From Ustulina deusta (taxonomy: Eukaryota; Ascomycota; Sordariomycetes; Xylariales; Xylariaceae), in the NCBI GenBank assembly GCA_023159155.1, contig JAJNNX010000023.1, positions 558,001-622,000 of the forward strand: a stretch of 64,000 nucleotides of DNA. The letters run 5' to 3'. Position 1 is the stretch's first letter; each line of letters opens with the position of its first letter. A program made the position numbers and the translations under genes. The notes beneath the pieces were generated by a model that saw nothing but the letters and a program-made list of their open reading frames with translations, searched no databases and was not told the DNA's origin. Below, piece by piece: positions 62,701 through 64,000 of the stretch.

Positions 62701-64000
62701 GGCAGATTCTCTGTGTCTGCCCCCGCGTAGTGTACGTGTAGATATACCTACCTGGTAGTGTTGCGAGTGCCCAGAGAAGTGCGCACCATTTTGAAGCATA
62801 CCTACTAGGTCCGTTATACCCGGAGCTCTCACGGTTGAGAAGTATATGTCTACTAGGTAGTGTAGTACTTGGATCCCTAGTATACACGGCGCTCCACTCG
62901 AACCTATCCAGCAGGGGTAGAGCTGAAGCTGACGTCCCAGCCCAAGGTGCTGGATCTCACTAGGTAGGTCGCAGACCTGGTTTGAATGGTTCGAATGCAG
63001 CAATATCCCAGGCAGAGTGGTATTGCCAGTACTAGCGAAGGGATCCCCATATTTAGCCTGGTCAGCGGCCAGTCCGCCACTCGTGGTCTCCAGGGTGCCG
63101 AGGTTGCCCCTGAAGAAAGGTTGACATTTTCCCTGTCGGATTTTCGCTTCCTCAACCGCCCTGGCAGCCGTATCACGACATCTTCACGTGGCTCTGATTA
63201 CAACCCGGCCGCTCTGTCGAGCTAGTCAACATTCTGTAGTGTCGGTAATGAAGCACCAGTGCATAGTCGCGGTTCTAGACATCCTACACGACATGGTAGT
63301 GGTCGTCGGCTGCTGTAGTGTAGGTACACTACAAGCTAATCACGGCTTAATCACGGCTGGGGGCCATCAGGTACATATGTACGTACTTGTATACCTACCT
63401 CTAAATGTGGGTACATCAATGCGATGCTTGAACACCACTGGGCAGGCAGTATTACCAAGTGGCAGCATCAGAACAAATGTAGAGTTTTTTTCTTCGTCTG
63501 TAACACTTGACTGTAGTGACACATATCTGTTTACATTACATGTACGATGGAATATCTCGTATTGCAACCTTCTAGCCCTTTGTCGAGCTATATGTATACA
63601 CTATCCTCCCGAGCATAGCCTGCAGGTGGCGATTGAGATGACACGCAACTTATTTACACTACCCATTGCACACTACAAGCACAACAGGGCTTAGAGACAA
63701 AGACAATAGTAGTGTCTATAGTATTGCTGTTTGGTAAATAATACTATTTTATATAGTAAAGCCGTACTACACATATAAAAAACAAGAGTAAAGATTTACG
63801 CAATTAAGTTATTAACAACACTATATTTCTAGTATAAGTGCAAAGCACTAAGAAATGTACATTTAAATGTTCAAAATATAGCATTTCCAATCTACTTACA
63901 CACATCTAGACTACGCTGCATTAGTATGCGGTGAGTCTTTAATAGTAGTACCATAGTGGTAGAGTTTATAACCAACCAACAACCGGCCTACCTCTGTTGT
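50735..64000. other. Gene-poor region, no supported gene
   Basis: 13 kb in which the frames are short (60-168 codons), largely opened by TTG or GTG, and match no family I recognise. The two longest are a 168-codon frame at 63188-63694 (GTG start) and a 118-codon frame from ATG 59875; neither has domain features. TAGTGTAG/CTACACTA and GTAGGTAC motifs recur densely (55660, 55800-55825, 56820-56880, 57490-57550, 61270, 61730, 62140-62175, 62720-62870, 63230-63330). Composition is ordinary, with mild AT enrichment at 54180-54560 and at the right end. Decayed, unrecognised elements may be present. Confidence 0.5.
59562..59588. repeat. TTA trinucleotide microsatellite
   Basis: About nine TTA/ATT units in a row, followed by AAATTTTG. 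Confidence 0.85.

Noticed and set aside
63188..63694. Plus-strand 168-codon frame near the right end
   Set aside because: Opens at GTG, contains TAGTGTAG-derived and other intergenic-like sequence, and has no family resemblance.

Overview
The window is nuclear DNA of a filamentous ascomycete (Pezizomycotina). The evidence is a Woronin-body hex1 gene, a Clr5-domain gene, short phase-consistent introns with CTRAY-like branch points, and a very AT-rich block with the signature of repeat-induced point mutation (RIP). A sordariomycete, perhaps a hypocrealean, is my inference; the species cannot be named from what I can see.

Layout. 1-12269 is a gene-free AT-rich block of decayed repeats. It includes three aligned copies of a ~0.9 kb unit (7602-10516); a balanced-composition 256 bp element was inserted cleanly into the second copy after it decayed. 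A run of 22 G marks the edge of the block. 12303-16469 is ordinary intergenic DNA. 16470-25096 is a compact cluster: a Vms1/ANKZF1-type peptidyl-tRNA hydrolase (minus), a Cys-rich protein of unknown function (plus), and the Rqc2/Tae2/NEMF CAT-tailing factor (minus). Two central actors of ribosome-associated quality control (RQC) thus sit within 8.7 kb. 28596-31717 is a decayed Tc1/mariner-like transposon with 43 bp inverted ends and TA target duplications. 32767-37225 holds hex1, with a repeat-bearing N-terminal extension, and a bleomycin-hydrolase-type aminopeptidase. 44089-46896 encodes a long, charged, mostly disordered fungal protein with a conserved C-terminal domain. 48887-50734 (minus) encodes a Clr5-domain protein. 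The last 13 kb shows no convincing gene.

The exon models were worked out by hand from splice motifs, reading-frame phase and family conservation. They correct several starts: the longest uninterrupted frames of the Vms1, Rqc2, Cys-rich, Clr5 and bleomycin hydrolase genes do not begin at the true ATG, and small first exons or internal ATGs restore the expected N-termini. The RQC pair would act together on stalled 60S-nascent chain complexes: Rqc2 adds C-terminal Ala/Thr tails and Vms1 releases the chain from tRNA and recruits Cdc48. The 5' end of hex1, the first splice junction of the Clr5 gene and the last intron of the 44-47 kb gene remain uncertain.
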